Notes: a model not told the origin generated them from the sequence alone. DNA of 64,000 nucleotides from Mycobacterium nebraskense (GCF_002102255.1 NZ_LQPH01000188.1:1-64000); one strand, 5' to 3'; shown: positions 34,291 to 42,978, counted from the first letter of the stretch. A program made the numbers and translations.

Positions 34291-35052
34291 ATGCTCGAGG
34301 CGCCGGCTATCCCTGACACCCATCCGGTGATCTCGCAGCTCGCGGCGCTGCACAGGTTTCGGATCCATCTCGACATCGTCGTCGTCGTCGTCGTGCTGGT
34401 GCTGACCAATCTGGTCGCGCACTTCACCACGCCGTGGGCGAGCATCGGCGTCGTTCCCGCCGCTGCCGTCGGCCTGGTGTTCCTGATGCGCGCCAACGGC
34501 CTGGACTGGGCCGACTTGGGCCTGGGACGCGAACACTGGAAGTCGGGTGCGGGCTATGCGCTGGCCGCGGTCGTTATCGTTGCCTCGGTGATCGCCGTCG
34601 GGGTGCTGCTTCCCATGACCCGGCCGATGTTCCTGAACCACCGGTACGCCACCGTCTCCGGCGCGCTGATCGCCTCGATGGTCATCATCCCGCTGCAAAC
34701 CGTGATCCCGGAGGAGCTGGCCTTTCGCGGCGTCCTGCACGGCGCGCTGCATCGGGCCTGGGGATTCCGCGGGGTCGCGCTGGCGGGATCGTTGCTGTTC
34801 GGCCTTTGGCATGTCGCGACGTCGCTCGGGCTGACCAGCAGCAACGTCGGCTTCACCCGGATTTTCGGCGGCGGCATCGTCGGGATGCTGGCGGGGGTGA
34901 CCGGAGCCGTGCTGGCCACGGGAGCGGCCGGGTTCGTCTTCAGCTGGCTACGCCGGCGCAGCGGCAGCCTGATCGCGCCGATCGCGCTGCACTGGTCGCT
35001 CAACGGGCTCGGCGCGCTGGCAGCCGCGCTGGTCTGGCACCTGACGGCCTGA
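34291..35052 (+). CDS. CPBP-family intramembrane metalloprotease (Rv1863c-like)
   Basis: This 253-residue integral membrane protein of the CPBP (CAAX protease/bacteriocin-processing) family has about seven membrane segments and the catalytic motif EELAFRGVL near residue 147, with further His residues in FGLWHVATSLG and ALHWSLNGLG. Members cleave membrane-anchored peptides or proteins. The substrate is unknown. An N-terminal hydrophobic stretch contains a run of GTC codons (five at 34378-34392) that encodes a Val run, which might slip in replication. M. tuberculosis Rv1863c (256 residues) is a likely counterpart. It is convergent with adhA seven bases away. Confidence 0.87.
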   Translation: MLEAPAIPDTHPVISQLAALHRFRIHLDIVVVVVVLVLTNLVAHFTTPWASIGVVPAAAVGLVFLMRANGLDWADLGLGREHWKSGAGYALAAVVIVASVIAVGVLLPMTRPMFLNHRYATVSGALIASMVIIPLQTVIPEELAFRGVLHGALHRAWGFRGVALAGSLLFGLWHVATSLGLTSSNVGFTRIFGGGIVGMLAGVTGAVLATGAAGFVFSWLRRRSGSLIAPIALHWSLNGLGALAAALVWHLTA

Positions 35053-35058
35053 GGCCGG

Positions 35059-36081
35059 TCACACCACCAGCACGGCCGCGCCCGCGATGCGACCCGCGCT
35101 GAGATCGGCCAACGCCCGATGGGCTTGGCTCAGCGGGTATTGCGGCGTTGTCACCTCGATGTGGTGCTTGCCCGCGAAGTCGAGGAACGCCCGCGCGTCG
35201 GCCCGAGTGTTGGACGTGACCGAGCGGACCTGGCGTTCCTGGAACAGATGACGCTGGTAGTTGAGGGGCGGGATATCGGACAGGTGGATGCCGGCGATCG
35301 CCAAGGTGCCGCCGCGATCCAGCGCTTCCAGCGCGGGCAGCACCAGGTCACCGACCGGTGCGAACAGGATCGCCGCATCCAGCGGCACTGGCGGCGCATC
35401 GGCCGCGCCCTGCGCCGACGCCGCGCCGAGCTGCGTCGCCAGCTCGCGCGCCTCGGCGCCGCGGGTCATCACGTGCACCTCGGCGCCCTGTGCCAACGCG
35501 ACCTGCGCGGTGATGTGGGCGCTGCCGCCGAAGCCGTAAAGCCCGAGCCGCCCGCCCGGTGGCAGGTCGGCCCGCAGCAGCGAGCGGTAGCCGATGATGC
35601 CGGCGCACAGCAATGGCGCCAGCTCGCTGTCGCTGTAGCCCGCCGGCAGGGGGTGCGCGAAAGCGGCGGGAACCGTGGCGAATTCGGCGTAGCCGCCATC
35701 GGCGTCCCAACCGGTGTAGCGGGACTGGGGGCACAGGTTCTCATCGCCCCGGCGGCAGTACTTGCACACGCCGCAGGTGTGGCGTAGCCAGGCGATCCCC
35801 ACCCGGTCTCCCACGCCAAACCCGTCGCCCGCCTCGGAGCCAACCTCGACAACTTCCCCCACCACCTCGTGGCCGGGCGTGACCCGGTCGCGGTGCACGG
35901 GCAGGTCGCCCTCGGTGACGTGGAGGTCGGTGCGGCATACCCCGCAGGCTCGCACGGCGACCAGTAACTCGGACGGCCCCGGGTGCGGCACATCGGTGGT
36001 GACTTGCTCGAGCGGGGCGGTGTCCATCGGTCCGGGCCTGCGCACCCGCCATGCGTGCATGGTGGTCAGCGGTGGAACCAT
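35059..36081 (-). CDS. adhA: Zinc-dependent alcohol dehydrogenase
   Basis: This 340-residue zinc alcohol dehydrogenase of the medium-chain family has the GHE catalytic zinc signature in TPGHEVVGEVVEVG (about 68-81), with Cys in VRACGVCRTD. The structural zinc is held by four Cys in HTCGVCKYCRRGDENLC (about 100-116), and the NAD(P)-binding region is LGLYGFGGSAHITAQVA. It oxidises primary alcohols or reduces aldehydes; the physiological substrate is not known. Start at 36081 (MVPPLTTM). It corresponds to Rv1862 (adhA) and is followed on the same strand by the Rv1861-like gene, about 48 bases upstream in transcription order. Confidence 0.93.
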   Translation of the reverse strand: MVPPLTTMHAWRVRRPGPMDTAPLEQVTTDVPHPGPSELLVAVRACGVCRTDLHVTEGDLPVHRDRVTPGHEVVGEVVEVGSEAGDGFGVGDRVGIAWLRHTCGVCKYCRRGDENLCPQSRYTGWDADGGYAEFATVPAAFAHPLPAGYSDSELAPLLCAGIIGYRSLLRADLPPGGRLGLYGFGGSAHITAQVALAQGAEVHVMTRGAEARELATQLGAASAQGAADAPPVPLDAAILFAPVGDLVLPALEALDRGGTLAIAGIHLSDIPPLNYQRHLFQERQVRSVTSNTRADARAFLDFAGKHHIEVTTPQYPLSQAHRALADLSAGRIAGAAVLVV

Positions 36082-36129
36082 CCGTCCATCATCCCGCTAA
36101 CCACCACTGCCGCAACGTGGTAACTGCGT

Positions 36130-36429
36130 TTAGGTCCGTCGCACCATGCCGACGATCCAGAGCAGGATCAGCGATCCGAGCAGCGCGGTGAAGAAGGTGA
36201 AGATCAGGCCACCACCCGCGGTGTTGACGAAGAAGCTCAGGAGGAAGCCGCCGATCAATGCACCGACGATGCCGATCACGATGTCCATCAGGATGCCGGC
36301 GCCACTGCCCCGGATTATCTTGCTGGCGAGCGCACCCGCCAGACCGCCGATGATGATGTATCCAATGATGCCGACGCTTGTGAACGTTGTTGAGCGGGCC
36401 AGGTATTCGGTAGCTGCCATGACGTCCAT
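36130..36429 (-). CDS. Small membrane protein, GlsB/YeaQ/YmgE (transglycosylase-associated) family, Rv1861-like
   Basis: The 99-residue protein has three hydrophobic segments with glycine-rich linkers: GIIGYIIIGGLAGALASKIIRGSG (about residue 20-43), MDIVIGIVGALIGGFLLSFFV, and LIFTFFTALLGSLILLWIVGM. The glycine pattern is that of the YeaQ/YmgE family, small stress-associated inner membrane proteins of unknown mechanism. The start at 36429 has AAGGAGA 8 bases upstream; a longer N terminus to 36465 is possible. It lies between adhA and apa, all on the minus strand, in the same order as Rv1862-Rv1860. Confidence 0.85.
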   Translation of the reverse strand: MDVMAATEYLARSTTFTSVGIIGYIIIGGLAGALASKIIRGSGAGILMDIVIGIVGALIGGFLLSFFVNTAGGGLIFTFFTALLGSLILLWIVGMVRRT

Positions 36430-36542
36430 GCGGGTCTCCTTGCAATCGCTGGCAATGCCCAGCAAGTTGCTGGGCCGTCATTTCGGTATACCCGCTTTGC
36501 GTAACGAAAAAGGTGCCGTTTTGGAGACGGTTGGCGCGTCAT

Positions 36543-36570
36543 CCTGACCGCCCCGATCGGGGCGGTCAGG
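36543..36570 (-). terminator. Perfect 14-bp palindromic terminator overlapping the apa stop codon
   Basis: The arms CCTGACCGCCCCGA and TCGGGGCGGTCAGG are exactly complementary with no spacer. The apa stop codon (36566-36568) lies inside the palindrome. It is a very GC-rich hairpin without a T tract, which is common among actinobacterial terminators. Confidence 0.75.
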
Positions 36571-37579
36571 TGGATTGCGTCCGCTGTGGTGCCGGCGTGG
36601 GTGTGGGGCTGACCTCTCCCGCCGGCGCCGGCGCGGGCGCTCCCGGGGCTGCCGGAGCCGGCGCCGGAGCCGGAGCTCCTGGCGCGGGTTGGGCTCCAGC
36701 TGCCGGTGCGGGCGGGCCCGCCCAGGGCTGGATCGACTCGGCCAGCGCCTTGGCCGCACCCTTGTCGACCGGGTCGTTCGCCGTCCCGAGCCACACCACG
36801 AACCAGCGTTGCGGCGGTCCGCCGTTGGGCGTGCTCGCCGCGGGCAGCTCGACCACGCCCGTCCAAATCTGGCCGTTGGGCTTGGACGCGTCGCTGAATT
36901 TGACTTCGTAGTAGGACGCGCTGCCGGTGATGCCATTGGCCCCGGTGAGCGGGGTGCTCTCCTGGTTGATTCGGGTGCCCGGATACGGCAGGAAGAACTC
37001 ACCCATGTCCGAGCCCAGCCGCACCGCGGCCTTGGAGTTGTTGGCCTCGGCGCTGGCGTAAAGCTTCTGGTCCAGTCGGCCCATCACGATGCGGGTGTCG
37101 TTGGCGACCGGTGGCGGCTGGTCGGGCAGCGGCGGCTGCCCCGTCGTCTTACTCAGCAACGCCGAGCCGTAGTCGAGGTGGGACGCATCCGACTCCACCC
37201 AGCCGGGGGGAAGCACGTAGCTGAAGCCACCCACCGCGTTGGCGATCCGCCCGGCGTTCGGGTCGACGGGAGGCGGCGGCGGTGCGTTCGGGTCGACCGG
37301 CGGCGGCGGTGGTGGCGGGGGGGCGTTGGGATCGACTGGTGCCGGGGGCGCGCCGGGCGCCGGAGCGGCCGGCGGCGCAGCGGTTGCGGGAGCCGCCGGG
37401 CCGGCCGCCGGAGGTGGCGCCGTCGTCGTGGCCGGCGGGACCGGGGTCGGGACCTCCGGATCGGCGTTCGAGATCGCCGGCAACGCGATCGTGACGGCGC
37501 TGGCACTGGTCACTGTGGCTATCGCCAGCGTCGCCCACAGGCCTTTGCGACGTGTCGAGTTGGGTTCCACCTGCTCCAT
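36566..37579 (-). CDS. apa: Alanine- and proline-rich secreted antigen / fibronectin attachment protein
   Basis: Apa (also called FAP or ModD) is a secreted, surface-associated glycoprotein antigen that binds fibronectin. The 337-residue protein has a signal peptide cleaved around residue 39 (ISNA-DPEVP), a Pro/Ala-rich N-terminal region with VDPNAPPPPP repeats (about 80-107), a central globular part (NAVGGFSYVLPPGWVESDA) and a Pro/Ala tail. The fibronectin-binding segment RWFVVWLGTANDPVDKGAAK is visible at about 252-271. Threonine/proline tracts fit O-mannosylation seen in M. tuberculosis Apa. It follows modC on the same strand, with a gap of 121 bases, the arrangement that gave the old name modD. 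Confidence 0.96.
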   Translation of the reverse strand: MEQVEPNSTRRKGLWATLAIATVTSASAVTIALPAISNADPEVPTPVPPATTTAPPPAAGPAAPATAAPPAAPAPGAPPAPVDPNAPPPPPPPPVDPNAPPPPPVDPNAGRIANAVGGFSYVLPPGWVESDASHLDYGSALLSKTTGQPPLPDQPPPVANDTRIVMGRLDQKLYASAEANNSKAAVRLGSDMGEFFLPYPGTRINQESTPLTGANGITGSASYYEVKFSDASKPNGQIWTGVVELPAASTPNGGPPQRWFVVWLGTANDPVDKGAAKALAESIQPWAGPPAPAAGAQPAPGAPAPAPAPAAPGAPAPAPAGEVSPTPTPAPQRTQST

Positions 37580-37700
37580 GGCGACGAACCTACCGTGTTA
37601 CCGCTGTGACGCAAGGAGCCTTGCGGACAATTGCAGTGCCGTTTTGCCGATGTTGCCGATGTGCAACCGATGACGCAGCCGGGCGCTGAACTCTCGTCTC

Positions 37701-38807
37701 TCAGTGCGCCGCCGGATACAACGCCACCTCGTGAGCTTTGACGGAGAACCACACCTTTTCTCCAGGCGCCAGCCGCAGCTCCGAGGCGGCGTCGACGGTG
37801 ATCTCCGCGGCCAGGCCGGGGGCGCCGTCGGGTTGCTGCTCGCCGCGCACCAACACCGCCGACCCGCGAATGTCCATCTCCGCCACCGTCACCTGGACTG
37901 TGTTGCGTGGGCTGCCGTGCGGTTGCTCTCGATAAACCGCCACCGCCGTGGGCGGGAAGACCGCGATCGCGTTTCGCCCGGCAGCGAGCTGGTCGCCCCC
38001 CTGAAGCGCGGGGGCCGCGTGCCAGCGCCCGCCGGAGGACGCGTGCAGCGAAGCGTCGGCGGCGACCGTCCCGTTGACCAGGTTGATGCCCGCGATGCGC
38101 GCCCCGAAGTGACTGCGCGGCGCAGTGAGCACGTCGGAGACGGGACCGATCTCGGCGATCTTGCCGGCCTCGATAACCAGCACCCGGTCGGCCAGCGTCA
38201 ACACGTCGAGCAGGTCGTGAGTTATCAGGACGACCGCGCAACCGGTGCGGCTGACCGCGCCGCGCAACACCGCTCGGATCGCCGCGGCCGCGGCGACATC
38301 GAGACCGGTGAGCGGCTCGTCGAGCAGTAACACGTCGGGCTCGGCGGCCAGCGCCCGCGCGATCGCCACCCGCTGAGCGTGACCGCCGGACAGCTGCCGC
38401 GCCTTCCGGTCGCCGAGCCGCTCGGCGTCAACCTCGCGCAGCCAGCGCAGCGCCGTCGCCTTCTCCGCCGCCCGAGCCGGGCGAAGCCACCCGCGACGGC
38501 TGTGCGGCCCAAAGGCCACGTTGGCGGCGACGCTCATGTGCGGGAACAACAACGGGTCCTGCAACAGCAGGCCGACGCGGCGGTCGTGGGTCGCGACGTT
38601 CACCCCGGCCGCGGTGTCGGTCAGCACCCGATCCCCCAACCGCACCAACCCGCGATCCGGGCGGATCAGCCCGGCGATGACGTGCAGCGCGGTCGACTTG
38701 CCCGCGCCGTTGGGTCCCAGGACGGCCAGCACCTCGCCCGCGGACACCGAGAACTCCACATCCAGATGGCGTTCGGCGACGACGGCGCGCAGCTGCAATT
38801 CGCTCAT
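37701..38807 (-). CDS. modC: Molybdate ABC transporter ATP-binding protein
   Basis: ModC is the ATPase of the molybdate importer. The 368-residue protein has Walker A GPNGAGKST (about 32-40), the ABC signature LSGGHAQR, Walker B VLLLDEPLTGLD and a His switch VLITHD. The C-terminal part from about residue 280 carries the molybdate-binding OB-type domain (VTVAEMDIRGSAVLVR). The start at 38807 overlaps the modB stop by four bases (ATGA), so translation is coupled. It is the third gene in the modA-modB-modC order, as in Rv1857-Rv1859, and molybdate feeds the molybdenum cofactor. Confidence 0.95.
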   Translation of the reverse strand: MSELQLRAVVAERHLDVEFSVSAGEVLAVLGPNGAGKSTALHVIAGLIRPDRGLVRLGDRVLTDTAAGVNVATHDRRVGLLLQDPLLFPHMSVAANVAFGPHSRRGWLRPARAAEKATALRWLREVDAERLGDRKARQLSGGHAQRVAIARALAAEPDVLLLDEPLTGLDVAAAAAIRAVLRGAVSRTGCAVVLITHDLLDVLTLADRVLVIEAGKIAEIGPVSDVLTAPRSHFGARIAGINLVNGTVAADASLHASSGGRWHAAPALQGGDQLAAGRNAIAVFPPTAVAVYREQPHGSPRNTVQVTVAEMDIRGSAVLVRGEQQPDGAPGLAAEITVDAASELRLAPGEKVWFSVKAHEVALYPAAH

Positions 38808-39607
38808 CGCGGCCACCTCGCGTCGGTTCCGGTCAGCCGGCGCGCGCCCAGCCCCAACACCACCAGAGCCGCCACGGCCACCAACAGGATCGACAACGCC
38901 ACCGCCGCGTTCGCGTCGCTCACCCGCTGCAGGTAGATCTCCAGCGGCAGCGTGCGGGTGACCCCTTGGCGAGACCCGGCGAACGTCAGCGTTGCGCCGA
39001 ACTCCCCCAGCGAGCGCGCGAACGCCAGCACCGCCCCCGACATCAGGCCCGGCAGCAGCAGCGGCAGGGTGACTCGCCACCAGACCGTGCTGGGCCGCGC
39101 GCCCAGCGTCGCCGCCACCACCTCGAAGTCGGCTCCCGCGGTACGCGCGGCGCCCTCCACGGAGATCACCAGAAACGGCAGCGATACGAAGGTCTGTGCC
39201 AACACCACGGCAGTGGTGCTGAACGCGATGCTGATGCCGGCCGCTTCGAAGTACCGGCCGAGCAATCCGAGCCGGCCGAAAGCGTAGAGCAGCGCAATCC
39301 CGCCCACCACCGGCGGCAGCACCAAGGGCAACAGGATCAACGGCCGCAGCAGCCGCACCAGGCGCGCCGTGCTGCGGGCCAGCACCAGCGCCATCGGCAC
39401 GCCCAGCAAGACGCACAGCACGGTGCTGGCGACGGCGGTCTTGAGGCTGAGCAGCAGGGCGGTCTGTGACGAGGAGGTCGTGATCAGCGACCAAAAATTC
39501 GGCCAGTCGACCTTGATCGCGATGGCCAGCAACGGCAGCACCACGAACGCGGTCCCCACGGCGGCGGGGACGTACACCCATCGCGGCAGATCCGTAGGCC
39601 GGTGCAC
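38804..39607 (-). CDS. modB: Molybdate ABC transporter permease
   Basis: ModB is the membrane channel of the molybdate importer. The 267-residue protein has about six membrane segments and the permease EAA-like loop FEVVAATLGARPSTVWWRVTLPLL (about 161-184), which docks with ModC. It begins MHRPTDLP and ends with a four-base overlap with modC. Three bases separate it from modA, so modA, modB and modC form one tight operon. Confidence 0.94.
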   Translation of the reverse strand: MHRPTDLPRWVYVPAAVGTAFVVLPLLAIAIKVDWPNFWSLITTSSSQTALLLSLKTAVASTVLCVLLGVPMALVLARSTARLVRLLRPLILLPLVLPPVVGGIALLYAFGRLGLLGRYFEAAGISIAFSTTAVVLAQTFVSLPFLVISVEGAARTAGADFEVVAATLGARPSTVWWRVTLPLLLPGLMSGAVLAFARSLGEFGATLTFAGSRQGVTRTLPLEIYLQRVSDANAAVALSILLVAVAALVVLGLGARRLTGTDARWPR

Positions 39608-39610
39608 GGT

Positions 39611-40381
39611 TCAGGGTTTGGCGAAGCCCGATTGGGCCAGGATGGTTTGACCGGTGTCCCCGGTCACCATGGCCACGAACCGTTGCGCCAACGTAGGTTG
39701 CGGCGCGTTCTTCAACACCGCGATCGGATAGACATTCACCGCGCCGGCGGCCTCCGGGAAACCGACGGTCGTCACCTTGTTCCCGGCGCTGTGGGCGTCG
39801 GTGACGTACACGAGCCCGGCGTCGGCCTGACCGCTGGTGACCTTGTTGAGGACGTCCGTCACGCTCAGCTCCTCGCTCACCGGGTTGAGGTGGACCCCGG
39901 TGCTGTCCTCGACCCGTTGGCTCGCCGATCCGCACGGCACCGGCTTCTGGCAGATCACCACGCCCAGCCCCGGCCTCGCGAGGTCGGCGAAGGATTCGAC
40001 CTTCTTGGGGTTGCCCGGTGCGGTGACGATCACCAATGTGTTCGAGGCGAAGTTCGTCGGGTTGCCGGACAGCAAGCCGGCCTTGGCGACCGTGTCCATC
40101 TGCGCGGTGTCCGCCGACGCGAAGACGTCGGCGGTCGCGCCCTGCGTCAACTGAGTGGCCAATTCCGAAGAACCCGCGAACTCGAATTCGACATTGCTGC
40201 CCGGATTTTGGGCCTTGAACTGCGCACTGATCTGGGTGAACGCGGGCTTCAGCGAGGCGGCGGCAAACGCCACTACCCTGCCGGACGCCGCGGAGGGCGA
40301 GGACGGTTTCGAAGCGCATCCGGCCAGGCCCGCCGCCAGCATCATCGAACCCACACCGGCAAGGATCCCGATCCGCCGCAT
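39611..40381 (-). CDS. modA: Molybdate-binding lipoprotein
   Basis: ModA is the extracytoplasmic receptor that hands molybdate to ModBC. The 256-residue protein starts with a lipoprotein signal and the lipobox LAGC (Cys 22), so it is anchored to the outer face of the plasma membrane. Family signs are VVAFAAASLKPAFTQI (ligand Ser), ADVFASADTAQM, and DAGLVYVTDA. It is the first gene of the modABC operon; 255 bases separate it from the divergent SDR gene at 40637. Regulation by molybdenum is likely, but I see no known ModE-type site. Confidence 0.94.
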   Translation of the reverse strand: MRRIGILAGVGSMMLAAGLAGCASKPSSPSAASGRVVAFAAASLKPAFTQISAQFKAQNPGSNVEFEFAGSSELATQLTQGATADVFASADTAQMDTVAKAGLLSGNPTNFASNTLVIVTAPGNPKKVESFADLARPGLGVVICQKPVPCGSASQRVEDSTGVHLNPVSEELSVTDVLNKVTSGQADAGLVYVTDAHSAGNKVTTVGFPEAAGAVNVYPIAVLKNAPQPTLAQRFVAMVTGDTGQTILAQSGFAKP

Positions 40382-40611
40382 GCGTGCACCCTAACCCGCC
40401 GACGATGCGGACCTCTTGGCGGCTTAATCGTCGCAAAAAAGTGCCGACCAAAGAGTTACGCAAATGATCCGCGCGTCGCGGCGTCAAGAATTTCCCCGAC
40501 TAGCTACTGTCCAGTAACATCGACAGGGATTGATGCCATAACGCGCTGAGATCCAGGCAGGTTTGGTCAGCGGTCCTGTGGTTCCTGGCCACACGAACTG
40601 CCAGGGTCTGG

Positions 40612-40625
40612 GTTCAACGTTGAAC
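40612..40625. promoter_or_regulatory. Perfect 14-base palindrome before the SDR gene
   Basis: GTTCAACGTTGAAC is an exact palindrome ending 11 bases before the ATG at 40637, directly upstream of the GAGGAGG ribosome-binding site (40628-40634). A further inverted pair, CCTGGC and GCCAGG, lies at 40584-40605. It looks like an operator for an unidentified regulator, possibly of TetR type. Confidence 0.5.
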
Positions 40626-40636
40626 ACGAGGAGGTC

Positions 40637-41314
40637 ATGGCAGTGGAGGTGCTGGTCACCGGCGGGGACACCGAGCTGGGGCGCACAGTGGCCGAAGGCT
40701 TTCGCGATGACGGTCACAAGGTGACCCTCGTGGGTGCGCGGCGCAGCGATCTGGAGGTCGCCGCCAAGGAATTGGACGTGGACGCGATCGTCTGCGACAC
40801 CACCGACCCGGCCAGCCTGACCGAGGCCCGTGGCTTGTTCCCCCACCACCTGGACACCATCGTTAACGTGCCGGCGCCCTCCTGGGAAGCCGGTGACCCA
40901 CGCACCTACTCGATCGCCGACACGGCCAACGCGTGGCGGAATGCCTTGGACGCCAACGTGCTTTCGGCGGTGCTGACGGTGCAGACCGTGGGTGATCACC
41001 TTCGCTCGGGTGGCTCCATCATCAGCGTGGTGCCCGAGAACCCGCCCGCCGGCAGCGTCGACGCCGCGATCAAAGCGACCCTGTCGAATTGGGTCGCGGG
41101 ACAGGCGAGCATCTTCGGCACGCGTGGCATCACTGTCAACGCCGTGGCCAGCGGGCGCAGCGCCCAGCCCGGCTACGACGGCCTCTCCCGCACGCCCCCG
41201 TCGGTCGCCGTCGAGGTCGCCCGTTTGGCGCTGTTCCTGACCACCCCGGCGGCGCGCCACATCACCGGCCAGACGCTGCACGTCAGCCACGGCGCGCTCG
41301 CGCAATTCGGCTGA
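40637..41314 (+). CDS. Atypical SDR-family protein without the catalytic Tyr (Rv1856c-like)
   Basis: The 225-residue protein has a Rossmann fold with EVLVTGGDTELGRTVAEGF as the cofactor loop and a C-terminal HITGQTLHVSHGAL like other SDRs. The region where YxxxK is expected reads GSVDAAIKATLSNW, so the Lys is present but Tyr is replaced by Asp. The usual NNAG is VPAPSW and the Ser before it is not evident. It may bind NAD(P) without being a normal dehydrogenase. The 225-residue length equals Rv1856c. GAGGAGG precedes the ATG, with a 14-base palindrome just upstream. Confidence 0.85.
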   Translation: MAVEVLVTGGDTELGRTVAEGFRDDGHKVTLVGARRSDLEVAAKELDVDAIVCDTTDPASLTEARGLFPHHLDTIVNVPAPSWEAGDPRTYSIADTANAWRNALDANVLSAVLTVQTVGDHLRSGGSIISVVPENPPAGSVDAAIKATLSNWVAGQASIFGTRGITVNAVASGRSAQPGYDGLSRTPPSVAVEVARLALFLTTPAARHITGQTLHVSHGALAQFG

Positions 41315-41373
41315 GGGCGTAATCCGCGGCCGAGCCGTACCGTCCCGCGCGGCGCCGCACTACGGTAGATCGC

Positions 41374-42291
41374 GTGGCTATTCGACTCGGTCTGCAAATT
41401 CCCAACTTCTCCTACGGCACCGGGGTGGAGCAGCTCTTCCCCACTGTTCTGGCTCAGGCCCGCGAGGCCGAATCGGCTGGTTTCGACTCGGTCTTCGTGA
41501 TGGACCACTTCTACCAACTGCCCATGCTGGGAGATCCCGACCAGCCGATGCTGGAGGCCTACACCGCCCTGGGCGCGCTGGCCACCGCCACCGAACGAGT
41601 TCAGTTGGGCACCTTGGTAACCGGCAACACCTACCGCAACCCGGCGCTACTGGCGAAGACCATCACCACCCTCGATGTGGTGAGCCAGGGCCGCGCGATC
41701 CTGGGGATCGGCACCGGCTGGTTCGAACTCGAACACGACCAACTGGGTTTCGAATTCGGCACCTTCACCGACAGGTTCAACCGGCTTGAGGAGGCGCTGC
41801 AGATCATCCTGCCGATGATCAAGGGTGAGCGGCCGACCTTCTCCGGCAAGTGGTACCAGGTGCGCGAGGCGCTCGCGAATCCGCGCTTCCGCGAACACAT
41901 TCCGCTGATGATCGGCGGCAGCGGTGAGAAGAAGACAATCCCCCTCGCCGCGCGCCACTTCGATCACCTGAACGTAATCGCCGGATTCGACGAGCTGCCA
42001 GGCAAATTGGAGGTTGTCCGCCGGCGCTGCGAGGACATCGGCCGTGACCCGGCGACGCTGGAAACCAGTACGTTGACCACGGTGCTGATCGACGAGAACG
42101 CGAAACCCGATCAGATTCCGGCCGAAATGGCGCAGCGCATGGTGGTCGGCAGCCCCGACTCGGTCGCCGACCAGATCAAGGCCAAAGTCGTGGACGCCGG
42201 CATCGACGGCGTGATCATCAACCTGCCCTTCTACACCCCCGGCGTGATCAGCGCCGTGGGTGACGCGCTGCGCCCGGTCGTCGGCCTTTAG
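41374..42291 (+). CDS. LLM-class (luciferase-like) F420-dependent oxidoreductase (Rv1855c-like)
   Basis: This 305-residue TIM-barrel protein belongs to the luciferase-like monooxygenase superfamily, whose mycobacterial members mostly use F420 instead of FMN. The visible signs are LGLQIPNFSYGTG at the N terminus, SVFVMDHFYQLP, LGTLVTGNTYRNPALLAKTI, LGIGTGWFE and IPLMIGGSGEKKT. The start is a GTG at 41374. The substrate is not known. It follows the SDR gene after about 60 bases on the same strand, the same neighbour order as Rv1856c-Rv1855c. Confidence 0.93.
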   Translation: MAIRLGLQIPNFSYGTGVEQLFPTVLAQAREAESAGFDSVFVMDHFYQLPMLGDPDQPMLEAYTALGALATATERVQLGTLVTGNTYRNPALLAKTITTLDVVSQGRAILGIGTGWFELEHDQLGFEFGTFTDRFNRLEEALQIILPMIKGERPTFSGKWYQVREALANPRFREHIPLMIGGSGEKKTIPLAARHFDHLNVIAGFDELPGKLEVVRRRCEDIGRDPATLETSTLTTVLIDENAKPDQIPAEMAQRMVVGSPDSVADQIKAKVVDAGIDGVIINLPFYTPGVISAVGDALRPVVGL

Positions 42292-42405
42292 CCGCCGACG
42301 CCGCTCGCGTGGGGTCGCGGATTAGTCGCGCCGCGGTAATACTTCCTCCTAGCAGCGTTCACCTGCGCCACAACGGCGCAGCGCAGAAGAGGGCCGGGAG
42401 AGGCC

Positions 42406-42786
42406 ATGAAGAAACGAGCCCTGGCGGTGATCGCGGTCGGTGTGGCGTTCGCCGCGCCCTCGATCGCGCACGCCGACAACAACGCGATCGCGATGGCGAT
42501 ATCGGACTCCACCGGCCACATCGACATCGCCGACGGAGCCGCCAGCCCGGGTGCTGCCGAGAAGGCGGTGATGGAAACGTGCCGCAAGACCATCAGCGAC
42601 TGTCGTCTGCTGGCCAGCGGGCAGGGCGGATGCGTGGCGCTCGTATTGAACGCGGCCAAATCGAGATACTTCGGTGGCTGGGGTCCGACGCGCGAAGAAG
42701 CGGAGGCAGCCGCGCTCGGACGCGCCCCCGGCGGAACGATCCAACAAGGCCACGACCACTGCGCGGGAGAAGGCTCCAGCCAGTGA
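42406..42786 (+). CDS. Small secreted DUF4189 protein
   Basis: The 126-residue protein has a 23-residue signal peptide (MKKRALAVIAVGVAFAAPSI, cleavage at AHA-DN). The mature part has AIAMAISDSTGHIDIADGAAS and four cysteines spaced as in DUF4189 (METCRKTISDC, GGCVAL, DHCAG), probably two disulfides. This family consists of small exported proteins of unknown function, common in mycobacteria. The ATG is preceded by GGGAGAGGCC. It lies between the LLM gene and ndh and is not a close operon partner of either. Confidence 0.85.
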   Translation: MKKRALAVIAVGVAFAAPSIAHADNNAIAMAISDSTGHIDIADGAASPGAAEKAVMETCRKTISDCRLLASGQGGCVALVLNAAKSRYFGGWGPTREEAEAAALGRAPGGTIQQGHDHCAGEGSSQ

Positions 42787-42867
42787 CCGCGGCTTGGTGC
42801 CGGAGAGGCTGATAAGTACGCCACAGCGCCCGTCGCCCACCAGGCATTTCGGCCCTGTAGAACGTTA

Positions 42868-42883
42868 GTGTTGCAAACAACAC
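42868..42883. promoter_or_regulatory. Dyad upstream of ndh
   Basis: GTGTTG, CAAA, CAACAC is a perfect six-base inverted repeat with a four-base centre, about 95 bases before the ndh start. A possible SigA promoter overlaps it: TTGCAA at 42871-42876 and TATTAG at 42893-42898, with a spacer of 16. A repressor bound here would block that promoter. The regulator is unknown. Confidence 0.45.
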
Positions 42884-42978
42884 ATGCTTATCTATTAGGT
42901 TTCCGGGTATCCGCCTGACTAGCGTTGTGGCTAACTGCAGTCGCGTGTCCAAAAGCCCCAGTCAGGAGCAGCGGAAAC

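Noticed and set aside
34378..34392. Five consecutive GTC codons in the CPBP protease gene
   Set aside because: They encode part of a Val-rich membrane helix, and short GTC runs are expected at this GC content.
36575..37609. 344-codon Arg/Gly-rich frame opposite apa
   Set aside because: It is the antisense shadow of apa, with a composition typical of GC-rich antisense frames.
37701..40487. Continuous 928-codon frame reading through modA/modB into modC
   Set aside because: Only the last 368 codons (modC) are real; the rest is out of frame with modA and modB, which are well recognised.
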